The notes beneath the pieces were generated by a model that worked only from the letters and a program-made list of their open reading frames with translations, did not search any database and had not been told where the DNA came from. From positions 62,001 to 126,000 of the forward strand of contig JBBSBV010000004.1 in NCBI GenBank assembly GCA_038250905.1: DNA of 64,000 bases, given 5' to 3'. The first letter of the stretch is position 1. Every line of letters starts with the position of its first letter. The DNA comes from JAENVU01 sp038250905 (GTDB lineage: Bacteria; Actinomycetota; Acidimicrobiia; IMCC26256; JAENVU01). Made by a program: the position numbers and the translations under genes. Below are positions 17,701 through 25,675 of this stretch, piece by piece.

Positions 17701-18867
17701 TCACGTGACGAGTTGACGTTCGAGTGGCGTGCGGAACCGTGGGGTCACGAGCGTGCCGTCGAGGCGGGCGGTGAGGTCACGCGCGGCGCGTTGGACCGCG
17801 GTGTCGACTCGTGTCGGCACCGATTCGAGGAACCCGACCACCACGTTCCCGTCGGGGTGCTGGGCCCAGCCGCCGACGACCCGACCGTCCGACCACACGG
17901 TCGGCCCCGCGTTGCCGTTGCGATCGAACAGTTCCGTGCCGTGCGCACCGAGATACCACTCCCGGTCCTTCCAGCCCATGACCGTCGGGTCGAGGCCGGG
18001 AAGGAGCGCGACCCACGGGCGGGGTGCCCGCACCGTGGCGGTGTCGTCCGGGAGGAGGTAGCCGGTGCCGCCGTCGGACAGGGTGACCTCGATCGCCTCG
18101 ACCTGCGCCAACGCGGTCTTCGCGTCGCGTTGGGTCCATCCCGTCCACCAGGTGATGTCCCGCAGGGTGCCGGGTCCGAACGCGTACAGCCACCGGCGGA
18201 GCAGCGCGACCCGGGCTGCGGCGGGGTCCAGTTCCGGGAGGGGACCGATCCACGTTGCCGTCGGCGCCCAACGGTACTGGCTGGAGATCCAGGTCCCGAG
18301 CGGCCGCGCTCGCACGATGCGGCCCTCGGTGGCGAGCATGAACAGGACCCGGGTGGACATGCCGACGTCGGCACCCCACTTCTTTCCCTCACCCATCTTG
18401 AGTTTCAACTGCAACTCGGGCACGAGCGGGGTCAACTGCGTCGCGGTGCCCTCACCCAGCTCGACGAGGGCGGCCAGCGTGCGTTCTTCGACTTCCCGCA
18501 GCCAGGCCGCGCCGTCCGCCGCGAGGCCCTGGCGCTCGATCAGCCCGGTGAGCCGCCGGCGTTCACCCGGTGCCAGGGCCTGGGTGCACGCCGCGTCCAT
18601 CACAGCCGCGGTGTCGCGATCGACGACGAACATGGTCCGCCGCATCCCCAACATACGGACGAGCGAACGTCGCTCGTACAGCGCGTCTTCGAGTTGGCCG
18701 TTGGTGAAGCCCGCCACCCGGGCGGTTGCGGCGAGATAGACCGAGGCGGGATCGCTCGAGTGCAGACCGATGACGCCCGCGGTCGCGGTCTCCACATCGG
18801 GTGCGGCGGTGGCGAGATGGTGACGGCGCGCGAGTCGGGCGCGCCGTTGGGCGTCGGTGATCAGCAC
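17701..18867 (-). CDS. Winged-helix DNA-binding domain protein, HTH_42/YcaQ superfamily
   Basis: A 388-residue protein of the HTH_42 family that includes the crosslink-repair glycosylase YcaQ. 'GVIGLHSSDPASVYLAA' near the N-terminus and 'RRTMFVVDRD' match the family pattern. The C-terminal part includes 'LLPGLDPTVMGWKDRE', also typical. I use the GTG at 18867, whose product starts VLITDAQRRARLARRH; it is 4 bp after the stop of the FAD oxidoreductase. A second member lies at 33433-34617. DNA repair is inferred from YcaQ only. Confidence 0.82.
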   Translation of the reverse strand: MLITDAQRRARLARRHHLATAAPDVETATAGVIGLHSSDPASVYLAATARVAGFTNGQLEDALYERRSLVRMLGMRRTMFVVDRDTAAVMDAACTQALAPGERRRLTGLIERQGLAADGAAWLREVEERTLAALVELGEGTATQLTPLVPELQLKLKMGEGKKWGADVGMSTRVLFMLATEGRIVRARPLGTWISSQYRWAPTATWIGPLPELDPAAARVALLRRWLYAFGPGTLRDITWWTGWTQRDAKTALAQVEAIEVTLSDGGTGYLLPDDTATVRAPRPWVALLPGLDPTVMGWKDREWYLGAHGTELFDRNGNAGPTVWSDGRVVGGWAQHPDGNVVVGFLESVPTRVDTAVQRAARDLTARLDGTLVTPRFRTPLERQLVT

Positions 18868-18871
18868 CGGT

Positions 18872-20299
18872 TCAGGATCGCGCGTCCCGCAACGCCAGGC
18901 GCGCGGCGTGGAGCCCGCACATCCCGTGGACACCACCGCCCGGCGGCGTGGACGCCGAGCAGAGGTAGACCCCCGGACGCGAGGTCGCCCACGGATGCAG
19001 GGAGCGGAGTGGACGGGTGAAGACCTGGCGCAGATCGCCTGCACCACCGTTGATGTCACCGCCTACGTAGTTCGCGTCGTGCGCCTCGAACGCGGCGGTG
19101 TTCATCGTGGCGCGCGCCCGGATCGCGTCGCGGAATCCGGGGGCGTGGCGCTCGACCTGGGCTTCGATCGCCGCGGTCCGGTCGACGGTCGAGCCGTTCG
19201 GGACGTGGCAGTACGCCCACGCGACCGCGGCGCCCGCCGGCGCGCGGCTCGGATCCGCGACCGTCGGCTGGACGAGGATCGTGTACGGACGTTCGGGGTG
19301 CACCCCCGCCACGACCTGCGCCTCGGTCGCGGCGATCTCCTCCAACCGACCGCCGAGGTGGACCGTGCCCGCGCGCCCGACCTCCGGATCGGTCCAGGGA
19401 CTCGGTGCGTGCAGTGCCCAGTCGACCTTGAACACGCCCGGGCCGTACCGGTACCGCTCGAGCGCATGGCGGTACCGGCCGGTGAGGTCGCCGCCGCCGA
19501 TGCGGAGCAGCTGACGGGGCGTGACGTCGAGCAGGACGGTCGGAGCGGGGGGAAGGGCGCGCAGATCCCGGACCTCGTGGTCGGTCACGATCTCGCCACC
19601 GTGCTCGCGCAGGATGGCGGCGAGCGCCGCCGCGATCTGCCCACTTCCGCCGCGAGCGACGGGCCAGCCGTGCGCGTGGGCGAGGAGACCGAGGAACAGC
19701 CCGTACCCCGCGGTCGCCGGCGCGCCGAGTGGGAGCATCGAATGCGCGGCCAGACCCGCAAGGAGGGCGCGGGGACCGTCGCCGTCGAAGCGACCCCGCG
19801 TGAGTCCGTCGGCACTGCGGATCGCATGACGACCGAACCGCGCCGCGGCAATCGGTGACGGTGGGATGCGCAACGGCGAGAGCACCGCGTCGGCGATGGT
19901 GTCGGCGTGCGCGACGAGTGGTCCGACCAGCCGCCGGTACCGGCGCGCGTCGGCCGCGCCGAATCCCGTGGCGGTCGCGACGACGTCGCGTCGCAGGAGC
20001 GCGGCCGGTCGGCTGTCGAGTGGGTGAGCGAGTGGGATCGACGGATGACACCACTCGACGCCATGGCCCGCGAGGTCGAGGTCCGCGAACGCCGGCGAGG
20101 CCTGTCCGATCGCGTGGACGGTGGAGCAGATGTCGTGGACGAATCCCGACTCCGTCAACTCCGCCGATCGGAGTCCGCCACCAATCGTCGGGCCGGCCTC
20201 GAGGAGGAGCACCTTCCGACCGGCTCGGGCCAGCGTGATCGCCCCGACGAGTCCGTTCGGTCCCGCGCCGACGACGACCGCGTCGTATTCGCCGGCCAT
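18872..20299 (-). CDS. NAD(P)/FAD-dependent oxidoreductase, phytoene desaturase-like
   Basis: A 475-residue flavoprotein. It opens with the dinucleotide-binding motif 'VVVGAGPNGLVGAITLARAG' and the FAD ribose acidic residue in 'LLLEAG'. The C-terminal 'GVYLCSASTPPGGGVHGMCG' is the second FAD-contact motif of the CrtI/RetSat-like group. The substrate could be a polyene or another lipid. The start codon lies inside the first unit of a 17-bp tandem repeat that separates it from the Crp-type regulator gene, and the following gene starts 4 bp after its stop. Confidence 0.87.
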   Translation of the reverse strand: MAGEYDAVVVGAGPNGLVGAITLARAGRKVLLLEAGPTIGGGLRSAELTESGFVHDICSTVHAIGQASPAFADLDLAGHGVEWCHPSIPLAHPLDSRPAALLRRDVVATATGFGAADARRYRRLVGPLVAHADTIADAVLSPLRIPPSPIAAARFGRHAIRSADGLTRGRFDGDGPRALLAGLAAHSMLPLGAPATAGYGLFLGLLAHAHGWPVARGGSGQIAAALAAILREHGGEIVTDHEVRDLRALPPAPTVLLDVTPRQLLRIGGGDLTGRYRHALERYRYGPGVFKVDWALHAPSPWTDPEVGRAGTVHLGGRLEEIAATEAQVVAGVHPERPYTILVQPTVADPSRAPAGAAVAWAYCHVPNGSTVDRTAAIEAQVERHAPGFRDAIRARATMNTAAFEAHDANYVGGDINGGAGDLRQVFTRPLRSLHPWATSRPGVYLCSASTPPGGGVHGMCGLHAARLALRDARS

Positions 20300-20365
20300 T
20301 TGGATCAGCGGTCCATTTGGATCAGCGGGCCATCGGGTTCAGTGGGCCCGCGGGATCAGCGGGCT
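20298..20365 (+). repeat. 17-bp tandem repeat, four units, at a gene junction
   Basis: Units of 17 bp at 20298-20314, 20315-20331, 20332-20348 and 20349-20365, the first two nearly identical (atttggatcagcggtcc / atttggatcagcgggcc), the others diverged. The ATG of the FAD oxidoreductase starts in the first unit, and the TGA of the Crp-type gene lies in the fourth. Removing three units would leave the two genes 5 nt apart. Confidence 0.85.
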
Positions 20366-21012
20366 CGCCGGGCCAGGAGGGCGGCGTCGAGGACCTCGAC
20401 GCGTCCACGCGTGAGGGCGAGGATGCCGGCGTCGGCCGCTCCCTTCAACACCCGGTTCGCGGTGGGGCGGGTCGTCCCCGCCATCGAGGCGATGTCGTCC
20501 TGGGTGACCGGGATGCTCGCCGGCCCGCCCCCGCCGAAGAGCGTGGCGAGGTCGAGGACCCGGCGCAGGACGCGGGTCTCCGCCGGCACGTAGAGCGCCT
20601 CGGTGAGCCGGTCGGAGAGGCGCCGGACCTGGGCCGCGAGCAGGTCGATGAGGACGAGCGCGACCTCGGGATGGTCGTGCACGAGGTCGGAGAACTCGGC
20701 GCGTCGCACGGCGCGGGTCTCGGTCGGGTCGAGGGCGACGGCACTCGCGGTCCTGCGGGCGTCCGCGGTGAGGAGCGCCTGTTCTCCGAATGCATCGCCC
20801 GGGCCGAGGACGGTGTGGGTGGACACGTCGCCGAGCGCGGTACCGACACGGATCGCGACGTGGCCCTTTTCGATCAGGTGCAGGCTGTCGCCCGCGTCGC
20901 CCTCGTGGAACAGCACTTCACCTTTCGCGTATTTGCGTCGCACTGCGTTGGCGAGGACGCGTCGCCGCTCGTCTTCGGTCAGTGAGGACAGCAGTCCCTG
21001 CTCGTCAGCCAT
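20356..21012 (-). CDS. Crp/Fnr family transcriptional regulator
   Basis: A 218-residue regulator. Residues about 25-115 are the cyclic-nucleotide-binding roll ('KGEVLFHEGDAGDSLHLIEKG', 'GPGDAFGEQALLTADARRT'), followed by the long dimer helix and a C-terminal winged helix with 'VTQDDIASMAGTTRPTANRV' as helix-turn-helix. The ligand cannot be fixed from sequence; no Fnr cysteines are present. I start at 21012, where TAGCAT lies 7 nt upstream, and not at the longer 21066 start. A near-perfect palindrome lies at 21047-21066. Confidence 0.9.
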   Translation of the reverse strand: MADEQGLLSSLTEDERRRVLANAVRRKYAKGEVLFHEGDAGDSLHLIEKGHVAIRVGTALGDVSTHTVLGPGDAFGEQALLTADARRTASAVALDPTETRAVRRAEFSDLVHDHPEVALVLIDLLAAQVRRLSDRLTEALYVPAETRVLRRVLDLATLFGGGGPASIPVTQDDIASMAGTTRPTANRVLKGAADAGILALTRGRVEVLDAALLARRAR

Positions 21013-21019
21013 GGTGCTG

Positions 21020-21066
21020 ATGCTACGGGTCCGGGTCCCCGCCCCTGTGTGTGCAGGCGCGCACAC
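21020..21066 (-). promoter_or_regulatory. Leaderless promoter and candidate operator of the Crp-type gene
   Basis: TAGCAT (21020-21025) is 7 nt before the ATG. Upstream, GTGTGTGC-AGGC-GCGCACAC (21047-21066) is an inverted repeat with one mismatch per arm, and its TGTG/CACA content recalls Crp-type sites. Autoregulation is inference. Confidence 0.4.
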
Positions 21067-21155
21067 GGCCGAGGTCGGCGCCGTGACAGTGATCGTCCGG
21101 CCGAACCCGCATGCTGGACGGGCCGGAGCGATCCGGTCGGTGCGCCGGACAGGGG

Positions 21156-21181
21156 CGGGCCGGGGTGATTCCCCCGGCCCG
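21156..21181 (-). terminator. GC-rich hairpin after the subtilase gene
   Basis: GGGCCGGGG (21157-21165) pairs with CCCCGGCCC (21172-21180) around a 6-nt loop, extended by a C-G pair. It lies 27 bp after the subtilase stop and before the Crp-type gene. No T tract, so termination is inferred. Confidence 0.5.
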
Positions 21182-21207
21182 TGGCGCGTTGGCGCCGGTG
21201 GGGTCGG

Positions 21208-22029
21208 TCAGGCGCGATTCGCCGCGAGTTCGGCGAGGACCGTCTTGACCTGCCAGCACGTCAGGCCGGGGTGGGCACCGAGAATGCGGGCGATCAGACC
21301 CGCGATGACCGGCGCCGCGAAGGAGTTGCCGGTAGCCGTGACGGTCGCGCCGTCGAGCCAGGGCACGTCGACCTCGACGCCGATCGCGCCCCACTCGGCC
21401 GGCGGCGCGGGGTTGGCCAAGAAGCGTTCGGGATCGTTCCCCTCGATCGCCGCCACCGAGAACACCGACGCGAACTCCGACGGGATGCTGACCTTCGGTT
21501 CGTTGGCCAACGCACTGACGAGCATCACCCGACGGTGCAGCGCCTGATCGGCGAGGTCGTGGAACGAGGCGAACCAGTCCTCGTTGGTCGTCGACAGGCT
21601 GAGGTTGATGACCTGCATCCCCGACTCGATCGCCCAGTCGATCGCGCCGGCGAAGCATCGGGCGCGACCGGTCAGGCGCTCGCCGAGTACCCGAGCGGAG
21701 TGCAGTTCGATGCCCGGCGCGAGCGACCGGATGATCCCGGCACAGGCCGTCCCGTGCCCGTAGAGATCGGCGTGGTCCTCGACCCGCACGCGGTAACCGT
21801 CGTCCGCGCTCGCGTCCGGCTCCACGATGACGCCGCGGTCGACCCGGCCCACCGCGGGATGGTCGGCGTCGATGCCCGAGTCGATGACGGCGACCTTCAC
21901 GCCGGCGCCCAGCCCGTCGCCGTACGCCCACTCCGGAGTGATCACTCCCGGCAGGTCGAGGCCGGGCGCGGTGCCGAGGCGGTCGGGGTTGAACGCGTCG
22001 GACCAGGCCGGGAGTCCGGTGTTCGTCAC
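21208..22029 (-). CDS. Cytoplasmic S8 family serine peptidase (subtilase)
   Basis: A 273-residue subtilisin-fold protease with the complete triad: Asp50 in 'VAVIDSGIDADHP', His92 in 'YGHGTACAG' and Ser236 in 'ATGNSFAAP'. There is neither a signal peptide nor a clear inhibitory propeptide, so it probably acts inside the cell, which is less usual than secreted subtilases. Its start overlaps the stop of the GAF gene by 4 bp, so the two are translationally coupled and may form a sensor-protease pair. Substrate unknown. Confidence 0.88.
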   Translation of the reverse strand: MTNTGLPAWSDAFNPDRLGTAPGLDLPGVITPEWAYGDGLGAGVKVAVIDSGIDADHPAVGRVDRGVIVEPDASADDGYRVRVEDHADLYGHGTACAGIIRSLAPGIELHSARVLGERLTGRARCFAGAIDWAIESGMQVINLSLSTTNEDWFASFHDLADQALHRRVMLVSALANEPKVSIPSEFASVFSVAAIEGNDPERFLANPAPPAEWGAIGVEVDVPWLDGATVTATGNSFAAPVIAGLIARILGAHPGLTCWQVKTVLAELAANRA

Positions 22030-22772
22030 CGGCGGCCGCGCCGCGCCGAGGCGTACTCGAGGAAGTCCTCCAGCAGCTTCGCGGCTGCGCCGCGCTCCGC
22101 CGAGCCCAGCCGGCGGGCCGCGGCCAGCGCGGCCGTGATGCGGAGGGTCTCGGCATCGAGGTCGTGGTCCTCGGCGGCGATGGTGGCGAGGGTGCGGGCC
22201 ACGTCCGGTCGGTCCGCTTCGGTGGCGGCCGCGGCGGCGCGGAGCACGGCGGTGCCGAGGTCGCTCGTCGCGCGGCCGAGGGCGAGGGCGCCGGCGGCGG
22301 CTCGGGCGAACCGGGCCGCGAGGTCGAGGGCGGCGGTGCCCGCGGGGCGGGTGCGGTCGAGCACGGAGAAGACTCCGACCACGTCGTCACCGAGCAGGAC
22401 CGGTGCCACGAGCACCGACGTCGGGACGTAGCCGGTCCGCTCGGCGACGTCGGCCGCGAACCGGGCGTCGCGGGCGACGTCGTCGACGGCGAGGGTCTCG
22501 CCGGTGGCCGCGGCGTACCCGGCGAGGCCCCGGCCCAGTGGCAGCCGCATGCCGACGACTTCGGCCGCACCCTCGCCCGAGGACGCGAGGTACTCGAGCT
22601 CCCCGGCGGTGTCGTCGACCCTCGCCATCGAACACGCGGCGGCGCCGAACGCCACCCGGGCGGGGTCCACGATCGCCTCGAGCAGCGCGCGCACTTCGGG
22701 GAGTTCCAGCGCCGTGCCGGTGGCGGCGGCGACCGCAGCTGCCTCGCGCAGTGGCGCACGCCGGGTGCTCAC
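22026..22772 (-). CDS. GAF-domain protein coupled to the subtilase
   Basis: A 248-residue Ala-rich protein. Residues about 20-170 form a GAF domain ('LPLGRGLAGYAAATGETLAV', then 'VLVAPVLLGDDVVGVFSVLD'), followed by a helical tail of about 75 residues that could mediate partner contact. I choose the GTG at 22772, which gives a short lead to the first helix; no strong Shine-Dalgarno is visible. It lies 47 bp downstream of the MFS/cyclic-nucleotide gene and overlaps the subtilase start. Ligand unknown. Confidence 0.75.
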   Translation of the reverse strand: MSTRRAPLREAAAVAAATGTALELPEVRALLEAIVDPARVAFGAAACSMARVDDTAGELEYLASSGEGAAEVVGMRLPLGRGLAGYAAATGETLAVDDVARDARFAADVAERTGYVPTSVLVAPVLLGDDVVGVFSVLDRTRPAGTAALDLAARFARAAAGALALGRATSDLGTAVLRAAAAATEADRPDVARTLATIAAEDHDLDAETLRITAALAAARRLGSAERGAAAKLLEDFLEYASARRGRR

Positions 22773-22819
22773 CGGCCGCAGCCGTCGATCGAACAATGTC
22801 CCGTGATCACCCGCGGATG

Positions 22820-24580
22820 CTACCGACGGTATTGCGGGGTGCGGGCCAACCGGGTGGCGACCGTGGTGACCATGGCCCCGGGCATGGGCGCGGGGCCCGC
22901 CAGCGCGTCGAGGAAGACCGCGCCGGAGATGCGCCAGACCACGGCCTCGGTCGTCGCGACGACCGAGGCCGTCCGCGGGATCTGCTCGATGAGCCCGATC
23001 TCGCCGAACACGTCGCCCGGCTCCATCTGGTTGATCAACGTGCTGCCGGCGGCGGTCACCGCACTCAGCACGTCGAACGTCCCCGCCCGGATCACGAAGA
23101 GGTCGTCCGCCGCGTCGCCCTCGTGGATGACGGTCGCGCCGGCGGCCACGTGCTCCTCCACGCGCACTGCGGCGAGGCGTTCGAGTGCAGCTCGGGACGC
23201 GCCGACGAACATCGGGATCGTGGCCAGGACGTCGACGATCGGTGCGAGGACTTCGGCGCGGCCGGCGGCGGCGGCATCGAGAGGTCGCAGCGCCGGGAGC
23301 GCGAACGCGGCACCCACCGCGAGCACGAGTCCGAGACCGGCCAGGGTGCTGTCCAACCCGACCAGGGCGACGAGCGGGGGGACGATCGCGCCGCCGACCA
23401 GCGTGGCCGCCGCATTGACCGAGTCCGTCAGTCCGTAGACGCGACCGAGCACGTCGGGATCCACCGACCGCTGGATGAGGGTGATGGCAGACACCTCGAA
23501 GAGGATCAGCGCGATGCCTTCGACGAACGCGACCGCGAGGGCCGGCACGAGTGACCGGGGGAGTGCGAGGAGCGCCACCGACGCGCCGGTCAGGATCACG
23601 CTGCCACCGAAGAGGTTGGCGAGGTGGGCCCGGCCGACGAGGCGCGCGGTGAACGGCGCGACGATCAGACCACCGAGCCCCATCGCGGCGCCGAGGAGAC
23701 CGACCCCTTGTGGCCCGGTGCCCAGGTTGTGGGCCGCGACGAGCACTTTGAGCACCTCCTCCGCGCCGTAGGCGAGGAGGGATCCGGCCAGCACCGCCGA
23801 GTAGACGGTGAGCCCGGGGGTGTTGCGGAGCGCCCGCCAGCCCACTGCGAGTTCGTCTCGCAACCCGGCGCGCCCGCGGCCTTCGTCGGCGCCGATGTCC
23901 TGCTCGGGAATGTCCTGCTCGGGGGTGTCGTGCTCCGGGTCGTCGATCCCGGTCGGGGCCGACGCCGTCCGGCCACCGCCAGCCGAACGCACGCCGGCCA
24001 CGAGGAGGCCCGACGCGAGGAAGGTGATGGCGTTGAACCCGAACGCGGCCTGGACCGAGGTGGTCTCCAGGAGGAGCGTGGCCAGCGCCGGACCGAGGAA
24101 CACCGTGAGTTGGTTGACGACGGTCTCGAGCGCGTTGGCCGCGGCCAGATCGTCCTCGCCCACCACGCGCGGTGTCGACGCGACGACGGCCGGGCGGTAC
24201 ACCGCGCTCATCACGTTGGCCAGGAAGGCGATCGCGGCACCGGCCAGCACCGGGCCGTCGACCGCCACGACGATGATGAGCGGGATCATCATCACCGCGC
24301 GGCCGACGTCGAGTGCGACCATGAGCCGTCGGCGGTCGACCCGGTCGGCCACCACTCCGCCGACGGCACCGAAGAGCACGTAGGGCACCACGCGGAGTAC
24401 GAACACCGCGGCGACCCAGGTGCTCGAGCCCGTGCGCTGGAGCACCCACACGGTCAACGCGATGGAGTAACACCAGTCACCCGTCCACGAAACGGCGTAG
24501 CTGCCGAGCAGGCGCCGGAACTCGCGATGACGCAACGCGTCACGAAAGCCGGCGTGTTGTCGCTCGTTGGTGTCGGTCAT
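22820..24580 (-). CDS. MFS transporter fused to a C-terminal cyclic-nucleotide-binding domain
   Basis: A 586-residue protein. Residues about 10-430 are a twelve-helix MFS of the MFS_3/enterobactin-exporter type ('GGVVADRVDRRRLM' is the motif-A loop). Residues about 455-560 are a cNMP-binding roll: 'GATVIHEGDAADDLFVIRAG', 'MEPGDVFGEIGLIEQIPRT'. The fusion suggests transport gated by a nucleotide or related ligand, and a Crp-type regulator with the same fold lies three genes downstream. A loop of acidic repeats ('PEQDIPEQDIGADEG') joins the two MFS halves. Substrate unknown. Confidence 0.88.
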   Translation of the reverse strand: MTDTNERQHAGFRDALRHREFRRLLGSYAVSWTGDWCYSIALTVWVLQRTGSSTWVAAVFVLRVVPYVLFGAVGGVVADRVDRRRLMVALDVGRAVMMIPLIIVVAVDGPVLAGAAIAFLANVMSAVYRPAVVASTPRVVGEDDLAAANALETVVNQLTVFLGPALATLLLETTSVQAAFGFNAITFLASGLLVAGVRSAGGGRTASAPTGIDDPEHDTPEQDIPEQDIGADEGRGRAGLRDELAVGWRALRNTPGLTVYSAVLAGSLLAYGAEEVLKVLVAAHNLGTGPQGVGLLGAAMGLGGLIVAPFTARLVGRAHLANLFGGSVILTGASVALLALPRSLVPALAVAFVEGIALILFEVSAITLIQRSVDPDVLGRVYGLTDSVNAAATLVGGAIVPPLVALVGLDSTLAGLGLVLAVGAAFALPALRPLDAAAAGRAEVLAPIVDVLATIPMFVGASRAALERLAAVRVEEHVAAGATVIHEGDAADDLFVIRAGTFDVLSAVTAAGSTLINQMEPGDVFGEIGLIEQIPRTASVVATTEAVVWRISGAVFLDALAGPAPMPGAMVTTVATRLARTPQYRR

Positions 24581-24678
24581 GCCCTGCGCCCCCCGGCGGG
24601 GGATCGTAGGGCGGCCGCGACCCCACTCCGTCCGCCCTGCCTGGTCAGCCCCTGTCTCGTCAGCGACGCCGCGAGCCG

Positions 24679-25560
24679 GTGGTGGTGACCCAGGTCGACG
24701 CGCGCCAGACTTCCGCGGTGGAGAACCTCCCCGCGCTCGACGATCGGTTCACGATCGCGGCCGAGTCCCTCGAGGGGTTCCGTCGTGACGGTCACGTGCG
24801 CATCGACGGACTCGCGAGCGAGGCCGAAGTGGCACGGTTCCGTCCGGCCATCGAGACCACCGCCGAACGGGTCCGGTGGGACCGGCGACCGATCGAGGAG
24901 CGCGACACCTACGGGAAGGCGTTCGTCCAGGCGGCGAACCTCTGGCAGCACGATCCGGTCGTGGCGCAGTTCACGCTGGCGCCACGGTTCGGCGCGGTGG
25001 CGGCGGCACTGCTGGGCGTCGACCGCGTTCGGATCTACCACGATCAGGCGCTCCTCAAGGAGCCTGGTGGCGGCCACACTCCCTGGCACCAGGACCAGTA
25101 CTACTGGCCGCTCGACACGCTCGACACCGTCACGATGTGGATGCCGCTCGTCGCGGTGGTCGATCCGGTCGAGGGTATGACCTTCGGGAACGGCACCCAC
25201 GGGCAGGGCGATCTCGGCGGTGGCGTGATCTCGGACGATTCGGATCGACGCTTCGAGGCGCTCGTCGCGGCCCGGGCGATCGGGTTGCACACGTACCGCG
25301 GATTCCGTCCCGGCGACACGACGTTCCACCGGGGCTGGACGCTGCACCGGGCCTCCGCGAATCCGACCGAACGCGTGCGATCGGTGATGACGGTGATCTA
25401 CGTCGCCGACGGCGCCCGGGTGGCGGTGCCCGCCGGCCCGGCCCAGGAGTTCGATCGCCGACTCTGGCTCGGCGGGCAGGATCCCGGTACACCGGTGGGC
25501 GGGGACGGGAACCCGCTCATCGCTCGCACCCGGGGTGCAAACCGTCCGGATCGGACATAG
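24679..25560 (+). CDS. Phytanoyl-CoA dioxygenase (PhyH) family protein
   Basis: A 293-residue Fe(II)/2-oxoglutarate dioxygenase. 'GGHTPWHQDQYYWP' supplies the His137-X-Asp139 iron ligands. 'TLHRASANPTERVR' supplies the distal His (about 223) and the Arg that binds 2-oxoglutarate. It would hydroxylate a small lipid, CoA ester or metabolite. Three consecutive GTG codons at 24679-24687 make the start uncertain; a later GTG at 24718 would also leave the domain intact. Divergent from the MFS gene. Confidence 0.87.
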   Translation: MVVTQVDARQTSAVENLPALDDRFTIAAESLEGFRRDGHVRIDGLASEAEVARFRPAIETTAERVRWDRRPIEERDTYGKAFVQAANLWQHDPVVAQFTLAPRFGAVAAALLGVDRVRIYHDQALLKEPGGGHTPWHQDQYYWPLDTLDTVTMWMPLVAVVDPVEGMTFGNGTHGQGDLGGGVISDDSDRRFEALVAARAIGLHTYRGFRPGDTTFHRGWTLHRASANPTERVRSVMTVIYVADGARVAVPAGPAQEFDRRLWLGGQDPGTPVGGDGNPLIARTRGANRPDRT

Positions 25561-25675
25561 CGGAGTCCCCAAACATGGGGATATTGCCCGCAGTGGGTTG
25601 TACGGCCCAGGACAACACAAACAGTGCAAAGTTAGTATTGCTCCTTCTTCGGGCTATCTATTTGGGAGGCGGACC
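25561..25675 (+). promoter_or_regulatory. AT-richer leader of the modular secreted protein gene
   Basis: This 115-bp gap is visibly lower in GC than its surroundings. TCCCCA-aaca-TGGGGA (25566-25581) forms a 6-bp hairpin just after the PhyH stop, a weak terminator or operator. TAGTAT (25633-25638) is a fair -10 box, and GGGAGG lies 7 nt before the GTG. GTGCAA at 25624 matches one half of the palindrome upstream of 31661 and 45624. Confidence 0.4.

Noticed and set aside
17701..20299. Carotenoid cluster based on the phytoene-desaturase-like gene
   Set aside because: No phytoene synthase, cyclase or polyprenyl synthase is nearby; the similarity only reaches the broad FAD oxidoreductase fold.
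20298..20365. Short repeated units as a CRISPR array
   Set aside because: Units are contiguous with no spacers, only 17 bp long, and contain start and stop codons. The same applies to 47367-47408.
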